The notes under the pieces: model-generated
Databases searched by the model: none
Seen by the model: only the letters and a program-made list of their open reading frames with translations
What the model was told of the DNA's origin: nothing
Shown: one piece after another, positions 7,717 to 15,786 of the stretch
Layout of the letters: every line of letters starts with the position of its first letter
Numbering within the stretch: position 1 is the first letter of the stretch
Program-made: the position numbers and the translations under genes
Source: Vibrio ouci
GTDB lineage: Bacteria; Pseudomonadota; Gammaproteobacteria; Enterobacterales; Vibrionaceae
Direction: 5' to 3'
NCBI RefSeq assembly: GCF_004551525.1
Contig: NZ_SATR01000033.1
Coordinates: forward strand, 1-51,494
DNA: 51,494 nucleotides

Positions 7717-7950
7717 TTTTCACCTTGCTAATTTTGATAGCTATTATCTTTTGTATTAAGAGAGGTGATTAATTGTACGTAAAAACAGCACATTATCTAC
7801 CTCTACACTTTTTCTGGTTCGCAAAAGCTAGCACCTCAGAAAACATCACGAGTTTTCAAAATTTTGAACAACGTTAAATATTGGTTGTATTTGTTACACT
7901 TAAACATGATCTAGATCAATTTATCAGCGCATACATTTTGAAATGAAATA
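7717..7950. other. AT-rich intergenic stretch inside the right repeat arm
   Basis: No gene is supported. It contains an FNR-like palindrome (separate entry). It lies between the transposase relic and the inner edge of the right repeat. Confidence 0.5.
7906..7919. promoter_or_regulatory. FNR/CRP-type palindromic site (candidate)
   Basis: ATGATCTAGATCAA matches the FNR consensus TTGAT-N4-ATCAA at 9 of 10 defined positions when read on the minus strand. It lies about 30 bases inside the right inverted repeat. No test of function is possible here. Confidence 0.35.
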
Positions 7951-8157
7951 GCGCGTCGCAGAGCTGAGGTTGGTGTAAATAGAATTGTCTGGCTGTCGCC
8001 GGTCAGGGCGTCTTGTTAAAATTCAGCAGAGTGGGAGAGCGCATTCTTCTTGGTTGTCATGGCTCCTCTCGTTGGTGATTGAACTGACTGCACTCGGCGA
8101 TTAGTCTTAAGTATTAATAAGGATTAATAAATATCCTGTTAGAGCAAAACAACGTAA
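7951..8157 (-). repeat. Right arm of the 207-bp inverted repeat
   Basis: Inverted copy of 3251-3457, gapless, about 97 % identical by eye. It begins GCGCGTCGCA and ends near AACAACGTAA. On the minus strand it encodes MTTKKNALSHSAEF then TAA; the single amino-acid difference from the left arm is T4K. A likely promoter for the oxygenase operon starts 3 bases beyond its outer end. Confidence 0.9.
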
Positions 8158-8159
8158 GG

Positions 8160-8188
8160 TTGAGTATATGCTTTTCGAGCGTTATTAA
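8160..8188 (+). promoter_or_regulatory. Candidate sigma-70 promoter of the oxygenase-MFS-ligase operon
   Basis: TTGAGT (8160-8165), 17-base spacer, TATTAA (8183-8188). Transcription would begin near 8195, about 48 bases before the ATG at 8243. Confidence 0.4.
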
Positions 8189-8242
8189 TTGCTATGCGCT
8201 CTCATGCATACCATGCTGTTTAATTAATTGATAAAAATAACA

Positions 8243-9166
8243 ATGAACTTAACAAATAAAAATTTCCAAATAACTGAATCAGATATCAAAAAATTCCAAC
8301 AAGATGGCTTTCTTCTTCTTAAAGGTGTTTTTTCCCAAGAGTTTATTAGTACTGTAAAAAAGAAAATCGATAATGATATTTCGGCACCAAGTGATAAATA
8401 TCAGTCGGGCTTTAGTCGTATTGCTTTTGATTTATTTGAAGGTGACGAGACGATTGCTTCTTTGATGAATGACACTCAATTTAGAAAGGTAATGAAAAAA
8501 CTATCTGGTAAAGAGTTGCTATATACACAAGGATTGGGGTTTGAGCTTAAGAAAAATGATAGTAAAGGTTTTCCTTGGCACATAGGAACGCAAAGTTTTG
8601 GGTATCAAAAAGCTGAAGATTTCGGTTGCACCATATGGACTCCACTTGTCCATATTAATAATAGTGCTCAACAAGGTGGAATGGCTTACGTTCCGAAATC
8701 AAAAGTATCTGGTGAGTTTCTGTACAACGATATCGATCCCGTTGTTTTTGAAATGACTCAGAAAAAAATAGAAAACAATTCAGAACTTTCTCTAGAAGAA
8801 TTCGTGCACCTGCGCGATGGACCGTTAAATGATGCTGCAATGAAAAAGATTCTCGACTTTTTTGCAGTACAAGATGATTACGAACTTGGTGACGCATTGA
8901 TCTTCGATAAGCATGTTATACACCGTAGTGTTTTCTTGAAAGATGGTCCGATTGACGCTCGTGCGGCGTTTGTAATGCGATTTGTATGTTCGGAATCCAA
9001 ATATGATAAGAAACGAGCTTTAAACCTAGAAATCCCTAGAGAGCACTTTAAATATAAAGGACCGACTCGATTCCACTTAGATGTATGTCAAGAAGATGGT
9101 GAGTTGATAAAGAGCAGTATCTTATTCAAAAACGATATTGAAACAAGAACCTTAACAACTAACTAA
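8243..9166 (+). CDS. PhyH-family Fe(II)/2-oxoglutarate enzyme with HxG site (halogenase-like)
   Basis: 307 residues from ATG 8243, preferred over a TTG five codons earlier; neither has a strong ribosome site. The fold is that of phytanoyl-CoA dioxygenases, cupin enzymes that use iron, oxygen and 2-oxoglutarate. The proximal motif reads FPWHIGTQSFGYQ (His113, Gly115); the distal His is in GDALIFDKHVIHRS (His227) and the 2-oxoglutarate Arg in DARAAF (Arg240). Hydroxylases have HxD/E at the first position. Gly or Ala there is known from halogenases such as SyrB2, WelO5 and BesD, where chloride takes the open iron site. The spacing to the following WTPL block supports the alignment. Halogenation is an inference; an inactive or atypical oxygenase is the alternative. 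The gene is first in an apparent operon with an exporter and an ATP-grasp ligase. Confidence 0.75.
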   Translation: MNLTNKNFQITESDIKKFQQDGFLLLKGVFSQEFISTVKKKIDNDISAPSDKYQSGFSRIAFDLFEGDETIASLMNDTQFRKVMKKLSGKELLYTQGLGFELKKNDSKGFPWHIGTQSFGYQKAEDFGCTIWTPLVHINNSAQQGGMAYVPKSKVSGEFLYNDIDPVVFEMTQKKIENNSELSLEEFVHLRDGPLNDAAMKKILDFFAVQDDYELGDALIFDKHVIHRSVFLKDGPIDARAAFVMRFVCSESKYDKKRALNLEIPREHFKYKGPTRFHLDVCQEDGELIKSSILFKNDIETRTLTTN

Positions 9167-9174
9167 TCAAAGGT

Positions 9175-9198
9175 GCCAGCCAATCTTCATTGGCTGGC
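9175..9198 (+). terminator. Intercistronic hairpin between oxygenase and MFS genes
   Basis: Perfect 9-bp stem GCCAGCCAA / TTGGCTGGC with a 6-nt loop, followed by AGTTTA. It lies between two co-oriented genes 44 bases apart. It probably acts as a partial terminator or RNA-stability element rather than a full stop. Confidence 0.45.
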
Positions 9199-9210
9199 AG
9201 TTTAATATCG

Positions 9211-10350
9211 ATGAATAAAATCATTTACTTGCCTATTACTTTCCTCGCTTTTTTACAAGGTGGGTTTTCACTTCTCTCATTGTACCTGTATCAATCTGGC
9301 ATTGATCAAGAAACCATCTCAATGATGCTGCCTTTTCTGGGGATTGGCGGGTTACTTGGGGGGATTTGTGGTGGCGTTTCCAGTGACCATTCAAACCCAA
9401 AAAAAGTGCTTATGATAATGGCCATACCCTGGCTTTTTATCCCAATGCTAATTTCTCAAAGCAATATGTTTGTCCAAGTGTGTGCAATCTTTTTGATTGG
9501 AATGTCTTTGGCGGGGTGCCGATCTGTGATCTTGTACATCATTACATCCCAGAGGAATAAAGAGCACATCAACCACTCTTTATCGATTAGACGAATCATC
9601 ATTAACTTATGTGTTGCGATCGGTAGCGGCATTATGGGTTTTATCCTTAGCCGGTCCAACGATTACTATGTCGCGTATATGGTATTTTTCGGCTTAGCGA
9701 CGTTTGCTTCAATCGCGATTTACAAGATTGATATGAATAAACTGCATGTTTCTGATATTGTTGAGAATAGGAAGTCTAGAAGCCAATCTCTATACTTGCT
9801 TTCCATCATTTCTATTACATTGTCCCTTATTTGCTTTAGTTTTATTCCCGTTTACTACACGATTTATATCGTGAGTGAAAAACAGTTTCCAACTGATATT
9901 GCCGGTTACATCTTTACCTTTAGTGGCGTAATTATTGTACTATTTCAGGTAAAACTTAGTGTATTGACAAAGAATATAGATATCCACTATCGCGTAATAA
10001 GTGGTGTTCTATTCCTGTCCTTAGGCACATTCAGTGTGAAATATATCAGTGATTATACTGGGTTAGCTTTATCTGTTAGTGCATGGACATTAGGGGAGAT
10101 GCTGTTATTTGTTCCTGCTGTTCAATTTATATTGGAATATACAACAAGCAAGAAAGGAAAAACGATTTCCGTTTATCAATCTTTATTTTCTGTATCTGAT
10201 TTCATCGCCCCAATTTTAGGTGGTGCTGTTATTGCCTTTAGTTTCTCGTATATATGGGATATCTCTTTAGCGCTAGGTATCACTTCATCGGTGATCATAT
10301 TAATAATAAAACAAAAGTGTGGAGTAAAAAATGAAAGTTATCAGTATTAA
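9211..10350 (+). CDS. MFS transporter (putative product exporter)
   Basis: 379 residues from ATG 9211 (an upstream TTG lies in the hairpin and is rejected). About twelve hydrophobic helices are visible. The loop between helices 2 and 3 reads GGVSSDHSNPKKV, a divergent form of the MFS motif A (G-x3-D-R-x-G-R-R). The length fits a 12-helix drug/sugar-type MFS carrier in the inner membrane. Substrate cannot be told from sequence. Its stop overlaps the start of the ATP-grasp gene by 20 bases, so the two are translationally linked, and export of the ligase product or self-protection is the likely role. Confidence 0.8.
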   Translation: MNKIIYLPITFLAFLQGGFSLLSLYLYQSGIDQETISMMLPFLGIGGLLGGICGGVSSDHSNPKKVLMIMAIPWLFIPMLISQSNMFVQVCAIFLIGMSLAGCRSVILYIITSQRNKEHINHSLSIRRIIINLCVAIGSGIMGFILSRSNDYYVAYMVFFGLATFASIAIYKIDMNKLHVSDIVENRKSRSQSLYLLSIISITLSLICFSFIPVYYTIYIVSEKQFPTDIAGYIFTFSGVIIVLFQVKLSVLTKNIDIHYRVISGVLFLSLGTFSVKYISDYTGLALSVSAWTLGEMLLFVPAVQFILEYTTSKKGKTISVYQSLFSVSDFIAPILGGAVIAFSFSYIWDISLALGITSSVIILIIKQKCGVKNESYQY

Positions 10351-11500
10351 CACAGCGAAACGTCACAACGCATTATCGGTAACATTTTTAAAAGAAAGAA
10401 AAATTGTGGTTTGTGTTAAAGATGCTGAGTTCGCCGAGTTAAGTGATGAGGTACTGGACCACGCCTATAAGGTAATTACCTTCAGTTCAGAAGAAGGATT
10501 GATGAGTAAACTGGTGACGCTAGAGTTTCTGAATCCTGATGATCGTGTTTTCTCGGCATCAGAAGACTTTATGTACTTAGCGGCGCAAATAAGAGAACAC
10601 TTTGGTCTTGAAGGCATGACTGTGATTGAAACTGCATACTTTAGAGATAAGTGCTTAATGAAAGAAAAAGCCTTGGCTTCTGGTGTAAATGTGCCTCGAT
10701 ATGGGGCGTATCATTCGAACATTACGTTCTCTGATATTACACAACATGTTGGATTGCCTTTTGTTCTAAAACCGAAAGATTCGGCAGGGGCATTTGGTGT
10801 ACATGTGATTAGAAGCCAGCACGATTATGACCATGTTATCAATACGTGCAATATCGGCTTGGGCTATGAGTACGAGACGTTTGTTGACGGTAAGTTGTAC
10901 CACGTTGATCTGCTGATTAAAAATGGAGAAGTTTGTTTCCAAGCTGCTTGTGAATACTCTTTCCCAAATCTTGATTTTCAATTCGGTAAGCCTTGCCTTT
11001 CTTTGGTTCTGGAAGAAAGCCATGAGTTGTATGCACAACTGACGAATTTTGCGGCGTTTGCTGTGAAATCTCTTGGCTTAAAAAATGGCCCTTCTCACGT
11101 AGAAATCTTTGTGAAAGATAGCGGTGAGTTGGTTTTTCTTGAAGCAGCTTGCCGCACACCGGGCGCGATTATCGTTCCGATCTATCAGGCGCAATTTGAT
11201 ATGAATATGATTGAGATGGCTCTGGATATTGAATGCGGATTGGATATTGCAGAGATAGTGAAAAACGATTATTACTGCATGGGAGGCATTTTCCCAGTGA
11301 AACAAGGACGTGTAAACAAGATCAATAAGGTTGATTTACATTCTCAATTTGAGCTTAAACTCGGCTGTCAGGTTGGCGATTACTATGATGGTGTGGATAG
11401 CGTAAAAAACTTGTCGGGATCGATTGTAGTAAAAGGCAAAAACTACTCAGAAGTACTCGATGATTTTGAAGTATTGAAGGCTCTTTCTCTCGTTGAATAG
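10331..11500 (+). CDS. ATP-grasp carboxylate-amine ligase
   Basis: 389 residues. The ATP-grasp fold is clear: FRDKCLMKEKALASGVNVP (about 104-122) opens the central domain, FVLKPKDSAGAFGV (144-158) holds the ATP-binding Lys and glycine loop, YETFVDGKLYHVDLL (181-195) follows, and SHVEIFVKDSGELVFLEA then ACRTPGA holds the metal ligands Glu258 and Glu271 with Arg275. The usual Asn of the E-x-N-x-R motif is replaced. The arrangement resembles L-amino-acid ligases such as BacD or RizA, which join two amino acids through an acyl phosphate. It overlaps the MFS gene and has GGAG 6 bases before its ATG. Substrates unknown; dipeptide or amide formation on the oxygenase product is inferred. Confidence 0.8.
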   Translation: MKVISINTAKRHNALSVTFLKERKIVVCVKDAEFAELSDEVLDHAYKVITFSSEEGLMSKLVTLEFLNPDDRVFSASEDFMYLAAQIREHFGLEGMTVIETAYFRDKCLMKEKALASGVNVPRYGAYHSNITFSDITQHVGLPFVLKPKDSAGAFGVHVIRSQHDYDHVINTCNIGLGYEYETFVDGKLYHVDLLIKNGEVCFQAACEYSFPNLDFQFGKPCLSLVLEESHELYAQLTNFAAFAVKSLGLKNGPSHVEIFVKDSGELVFLEAACRTPGAIIVPIYQAQFDMNMIEMALDIECGLDIAEIVKNDYYCMGGIFPVKQGRVNKINKVDLHSQFELKLGCQVGDYYDGVDSVKNLSGSIVVKGKNYSEVLDDFEVLKALSLVE

Positions 11501-11526
11501 CCTAGCTTTGCTTGAACTAGTATTAT

Positions 11527-11550
11527 AAAGGGTACCGTAGTGCCCTTTTT
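11527..11550 (+). terminator. Rho-independent terminator of the ATP-grasp operon
   Basis: Stem AAAGGGTAC / GTGCCCTTT with one mismatch and a 4-nt loop, running into TTTTT, 27 bases after the stop codon at 11500. Confidence 0.8.
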
Positions 11551-12080
11551 AGTGTTTATTGGGTGTGGTCTGACAAGTGCGTTTTCAGGGAGTGATCAGA
11601 TAGCACGAATACATCGACGGCCATTCTGCGGGCTTAGAGACGCTCAAGTCGTTGAGTCTAGCCTAGCTGACAAATATGTTTTCAAGTCTATAATGCAAGG
11701 GGATAATTTGTTGTGTTGCGGTGAGAAGCTAAAGACGTTGCGCAATTAGCAGATTTGCGTGATCTAGACTTCGACTTGGTTCTATTGGATGTTTTCGACT
11801 ACTAATCAGCTGCTTTAGCTTACTTCTAAAGTATTAATGCCATATGTGACTCTCTCCGGTGCCTCAATTCCGACTCTAATTAGCGGCGTAATACTTCAAG
11901 TTATAGGTGTAAAATTAGATAACACGAAATTGTCCACATAAATGAGTTGTAAGTCATAGAACACCACCTGAAAGTGAGGATTTTTTCACTTTGCGTGACA
12001 CCTCCTGCCTCACGCACTGTTTATTTTCTACCTACTCCACCCACACCACCTATTCCTCTTTTTATTACAAAGGAGCGTTT
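11551..12080. other. Non-coding accessory stretch with decayed sequence
   Basis: No intact gene is supported. A short open stretch near 11730-11805 reads VAQLADLRDLDFDLVLLDVF before a TAA and could be a relic. Two small hairpins occur at about 11970-11992 and 11993-12017. AAAGGAG at 12069-12075 serves the following fragment. Confidence 0.4.
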
Positions 12081-12230
12081 ATGCACACGCCTACTCGTAA
12101 GAAAAGCAACCACTTTACCCGTGGCGGACAAGTCACCTTTCACGCCCTTACCATGTTTTTCCAAGTAAACAACAAACTGATCAAATTCATTGGCTGGGGC
12201 GTGGTGGACAATTCACGGTCATACACTTAA
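12081..12230 (+). pseudogene. N-terminal fragment resembling conjugative coupling protein TraD
   Basis: 49 codons with a strong ribosome site. The start, NHFTRGGQVTFHALTMFFQV, resembles the first residues of F-type TraD proteins (TQGGQ...RMFSQ), which anchor a DNA-pumping ATPase beside the first membrane helix. The frame ends soon after GWGVVDNS, where integrase-like sequence begins in the next frame. It is therefore a truncated leftover of a conjugative element fused to another relic. The family call rests on a short motif. Confidence 0.4.
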
Positions 12231-13029
12231 ATCAGGTAAACAGGCTCGTGATTTAATGGCGAAAACGATACAAGAGCTTGGTAACCCTATCGCATCCCAT
12301 CTTAAAGAGCAGGACTACTTAACCTATCGTGCGACACGTGTTCCTTACCGCGGTAAAGATAAAAGTATCGAAGTCTCCCCTACCACTCATAACCTTGAAC
12401 TAGTTTACCTAAAAGGGATGTTCAAGAAGCTGATCAAATACAACCAGTGGAAGTTCCCTAATCCACTATAAGCAATTGAGCCGATAAAGACTGGAGAGAA
12501 AAACCTAGCTTACCTCACTAAGCCACAAATTGATGAATTTTTCACAAACCTTGCTAGTTTTAACCGTGTTATTAAAGTCTCAATTCCTCAACTTATTGTC
12601 ATTGCAAAGATTTGCTTAGCGACGGGGGCTCGTATCAGCGCGGCTCTTACCCTAACTCGCTCACAAATCACCGAGTACAAGCTGACTTATACAGAAACAA
12701 AAGGGAAACGAAATCGCAGCGTCCCCATCTCTGAGGCTTTGTATAGGGAGATTCTCGACATCGCAGTGAGTGACCATGAAATCTTTAGTACAAGTTATAA
12801 AGATGCTTGGCGATACATTAAAAAAGCCCTGCCTGAACATGTACCAAACGGGCAAGCTACACATGTCTTACGTCATACATTCGCTTCGCACTTTATGATG
12901 AACAAAGGTGTTATTTTGGTTTTACAGCGTATCCTTGGCCACACCAAAATCGAACAAACTATGGCTTATGCTCATTTTTCCCCTGAGCATTTAATACAAG
13001 CTGTCCACCTCAACCCATTAGAGAATTAG
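12190..13029 (+). pseudogene. P2-type phage integrase (tyrosine recombinase), disrupted
   Basis: Reading frame with one internal TAA at 12469-12471 and no upstream start of its own. N-terminal part: GKQARDLMAKTIQELGNPIA and the SAM-like region. After the stop: GARISAAL (catalytic Arg), TKGKRNR (Lys), HVLRHTFASHFMM (His-x-x-Arg), LGHTKIEQTMAYAHF (His, then Tyr), so all catalytic residues remain. The N-terminus is replaced by the TraD-like fragment in another frame, so at least two lesions inactivate the gene. The stop may derive from a CAA Gln codon. The gene ends 62 bases before the tdh terminator, marking an island boundary. Confidence 0.8.
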
Positions 13030-13089
13030 TGGCGACAAAGTGGTGACATTCATCGTAATCGAGGGGTATTTAGCGTAAATAAACGTAAA

Positions 13090-13117
13090 AAAGGCGACAG
13101 TTTGACCTGTCGCCTTT
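13090..13117 (-). terminator. Rho-independent terminator of kbl-tdh operon
   Basis: 11-bp stem AAAGGCGACAG / CTGTCGCCTTT with a 6-nt loop; on the minus strand it is followed by a T run. It lies just past the tdh stop. Confidence 0.85.
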
Positions 13118-13140
13118 CGATAATTATAGCCTAGATTCTC

Positions 13141-14172
13141 TTATTCCCAATCAAGGATAACTTTGCCAGACAGCCCGCTACGCATCGCGTCGAAGCCCGC
13201 TTGGAAGTCATCAACCTTAAAGTGGTGAGTGATGATTGGTGTTAGATCTAGGCCTGATTGAATCAATGAAGCCATCTTGTACCAAGTTTCGAACATCTCA
13301 CGACCGTAGATACCCTTAATGACAAGACCTTTGAAGATCACTTGGTTCCAGTCGATACCCATGTCTGATGGTGGAATACCTAGTAGAGAGATCTTACCGC
13401 CGTGGTTCATATTAGTTAGCATGCTGTTGAACGCAAATGGCACACCTGACATTTCTAGACCTACGTCGAAGCCTTCAGTCATGCCTAGCTCAGACATTAC
13501 GTCTTCAAGCTTCTCTTCCATCACGTTTACAGCGCGTGTAACGCCCATCTTCTTAGCAAGCTCTAGACGGTATTCGTTCACGTCAGTAATTACAACATGG
13601 CGCGCGCCAACGTGTTTAGCCACTGCTGCTGCCATGATACCGATTGGACCTGCACCAGTGATCAGCACGTCTTCACCCACTAGGTCGAAAGATAGCGCTG
13701 TGTGCACTGCGTTACCAAACGGGTCAAAGATAGACGCTAGATCGTCAGAGATCTCTGCAGGAATCTTAAATGCGTTGAACGCTGGGATCACAAGGTACTC
13801 TGAGAACGCACCAGTGCGGTTTACACCAACACCTGTTGTGTTACGACATAGGTGAGTACGGCCGCCACGACAGTTACGGCAGTGACCACATGTGATGTGA
13901 CCTTCGCCTGATACGCGGTCGCCAATGTTAAAGCCACGAACTTCTTGGCCCATGCCAACAACTTCACCTACATACTCATGGCCAACAACCATAGGCACAG
14001 GAATAGTCTTTTGTGACCATTCGTCCCAGTTGTAGATGTGTACGTCTGTACCACAGATCGCCGTTTTCTTAATCTTTATTAGAAGGTCGTTGTGGCCAAC
14101 TTCAGGTTTCTCAACCTCAGTCATCCAGATGCCTTCTTCAGGCTTTAGCTTAGAAAGAGCTTTAATTTTCAT
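13141..14172 (-). CDS. tdh: L-threonine 3-dehydrogenase
   Basis: 343 residues, the usual length. It oxidises L-threonine with NAD+ to 2-amino-3-ketobutyrate in the cytosol. It is a zinc-containing medium-chain dehydrogenase: catalytic zinc residues Cys40 (AICGTDVHIYNW) and His65-Glu66 (GHEYVGEVV), a four-Cys structural zinc loop (CGHCRNCRGGRTHLC), and a Rossmann GAGPIGIMAAA motif near residue 170. It follows kbl, which cleaves its product, with an 80-base gap holding a hairpin. The pair degrades threonine to glycine and acetyl-CoA. Confidence 0.97.
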   Translation of the reverse strand: MKIKALSKLKPEEGIWMTEVEKPEVGHNDLLIKIKKTAICGTDVHIYNWDEWSQKTIPVPMVVGHEYVGEVVGMGQEVRGFNIGDRVSGEGHITCGHCRNCRGGRTHLCRNTTGVGVNRTGAFSEYLVIPAFNAFKIPAEISDDLASIFDPFGNAVHTALSFDLVGEDVLITGAGPIGIMAAAVAKHVGARHVVITDVNEYRLELAKKMGVTRAVNVMEEKLEDVMSELGMTEGFDVGLEMSGVPFAFNSMLTNMNHGGKISLLGIPPSDMGIDWNQVIFKGLVIKGIYGREMFETWYKMASLIQSGLDLTPIITHHFKVDDFQAGFDAMRSGLSGKVILDWE

Positions 14173-14189
14173 ATTGTTACCTAATTCAT

Positions 14190-14210
14190 CTCGCCCACCG
14201 TTCGGGCGAG
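14190..14210 (-). terminator. Intercistronic hairpin between kbl and tdh
   Basis: 7-bp GC-rich stem CTCGCCC / GGGCGAG with a 7-nt loop, between the two co-oriented genes. It may moderate tdh expression or protect the kbl message; no T run follows, so it is not a full terminator. Confidence 0.45.
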
Positions 14211-14252
14211 AATCAATAATTTTGTGTTATCTATTTTCGTCTATTGCGAAAA

Positions 14253-15446
14253 TTAGATGATGCCCATGTCTTTACCAACTGCGATGAATGCGTCGATCGC
14301 ACGGTCTAGCTGCTCGCGTGAATGCGCTGCAGACATCTGAGTACGGATACGTGCTTGGCCTTTTGGTACTACTGGGAATGAGAAGCCCACAACGTAGATG
14401 CCTTTCTCAAGTGCGCGCTCAGCGAACTCTGCAGCTACTTTTGCATCACCCAGCATGATTGGAATGATTGCGTGGTCTGCACCACCCATCGTGAAGCCAG
14501 CGTCTTCCATACGTGTGCGGAAGTGTGCTGCGTTTTCCCATAGACGGTCACGAAGTTCGCCACTCTCTTTCAATAGATCAAGAACGCGGATTGAAGCGTT
14601 TACGATCGCAGGAGCAACGGAGTTAGAGAATAGGTACGGACGAGAACGCTGACGTAGCCAGTCAATCACTTCAGCTTTACCAGACGTGTAACCGCCTGAT
14701 GCGCCGCCCATTGCTTTACCTAGCGTACCCGTGATGATATCGATACGGTCTACAACGTTGTGGAACTCGTGCGTACCAGCGCCAGTTTTACCCATAAAGC
14801 CAACTGCGTGCGAGTCATCAACCATTGTCAGTGCGCCGTACTTATCTGCTAGGTCACAGATAGCAGGAAGGTTTGCAACTACGCCGTCCATTGAGAACAC
14901 ACCGTCAGTCACGATAAGAATGTGGCGAGCGCCTGCTTCTTTCGCTGCGATAAGTTGCTGCTCTAGCTCTTCCATGTTGTTGTTCGAGTAACGGAAGCGC
15001 ATTGCTTTACATAGACGTACACCGTCGATGATTGAAGCGTGGTTTAGTGCATCAGAGATGATTGCATCTTCTTTGCCTAAGATTGTTTCAAATAGGCCTG
15101 CATTCGCGTCGAAACACGATGTGTAAAGGATAGTATCTTCTTTACCTAGGAATGTTGAAAGCTTGTCTTCTAGCTCTTTGTGGATGTCTTGAGTACCACA
15201 GATGAAACGTACAGAAGCCATACCAAAGCCGTGCTGATCCATACCCGCTTTACCTGCTTCGATAAGCTCAGGGTGGTTCGCTAGACCAAGGTAGTTGTTT
15301 GCACAGAAGTTAAGTACTTCTTCACCTGTTGAGATCTTAACAGCGGCTTGCTGCTGAGAAGTAATTACGCGCTCAGACTTATAAAGGCCTTCCGCCTTTA
15401 CTTCTTCGATTTGTTGTTGGATCTGATTGTAGAATGCAGAAGACAT
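14253..15446 (-). CDS. kbl: Glycine C-acetyltransferase (2-amino-3-ketobutyrate CoA ligase)
   Basis: 397 residues from the ATG at 15446 (MSSAFYNQ), which has GGAAGG 7 bases upstream; an in-frame ATG ten codons earlier is rejected. It is a PLP enzyme of the alpha-oxoamine synthase family that converts 2-amino-3-ketobutyrate plus CoA to glycine and acetyl-CoA. Seen: NFCANNYLGLANHPEL at the N-terminus, DDSHAVGFMG holding the PLP-contacting Asp and His, and GTLGKAMGGASGGY with the PLP Lys. First gene of the kbl-tdh operon. Confidence 0.97.
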   Translation of the reverse strand: MSSAFYNQIQQQIEEVKAEGLYKSERVITSQQQAAVKISTGEEVLNFCANNYLGLANHPELIEAGKAGMDQHGFGMASVRFICGTQDIHKELEDKLSTFLGKEDTILYTSCFDANAGLFETILGKEDAIISDALNHASIIDGVRLCKAMRFRYSNNNMEELEQQLIAAKEAGARHILIVTDGVFSMDGVVANLPAICDLADKYGALTMVDDSHAVGFMGKTGAGTHEFHNVVDRIDIITGTLGKAMGGASGGYTSGKAEVIDWLRQRSRPYLFSNSVAPAIVNASIRVLDLLKESGELRDRLWENAAHFRTRMEDAGFTMGGADHAIIPIMLGDAKVAAEFAERALEKGIYVVGFSFPVVPKGQARIRTQMSAAHSREQLDRAIDAFIAVGKDMGII

Positions 15447-15786
15447 TGCAAATTCCTTCCTAGTTATTATTGGCAAGTCGTGTCACTTGCTTCCCGTCTT
15501 CAGCCTTGTTTTACCAAACAAGTTCTGAAGAGCAAAATCTAATGTCTTAAGTGTAATTCAAGCACGTAATTTTCATTATCCCACCGAGTGGAAAAACATT
15601 AGTGAACACCAGGCACAAATAAGAGCGTTTAATGACCAAGGTCACAGGTTACTGCTTATAAGGTTGTTATTATTGATGTTTGAATGAGGTAAGCTTAGGA
15701 GTTGTTACTTGCAGGAAAAACCTAAGGGCGACCAAACTTTCCATGGCGCGCCCGTCAAAGGCTAGTCATATTGAGGAAATTAGATT
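15447..15786. other. Upstream region of kbl
   Basis: 340 bases without a supported gene. It must contain the kbl promoter; no convincing operator was recognised. A plus-strand frame over 15680-15919 lacks a ribosome site and protein-like composition. Confidence 0.4.

Noticed and set aside
11540..11749. 69-codon plus-strand frame after the ATP-grasp gene
   Set aside because: It starts inside the terminator hairpin and has no ribosome site or recognisable features.
3348..13029. Reassigned TAA codon (TAA read as Gln) in the island
   Set aside because: All core genes end at TAA normally, and affected frames also carry frameshifts and deletions, so decay explains them better.
13319..13855. 178-codon plus-strand frame opposite tdh
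   Set aside because: It is the antisense shadow of tdh, with Ser/Pro/Thr-rich composition and no ribosome site.
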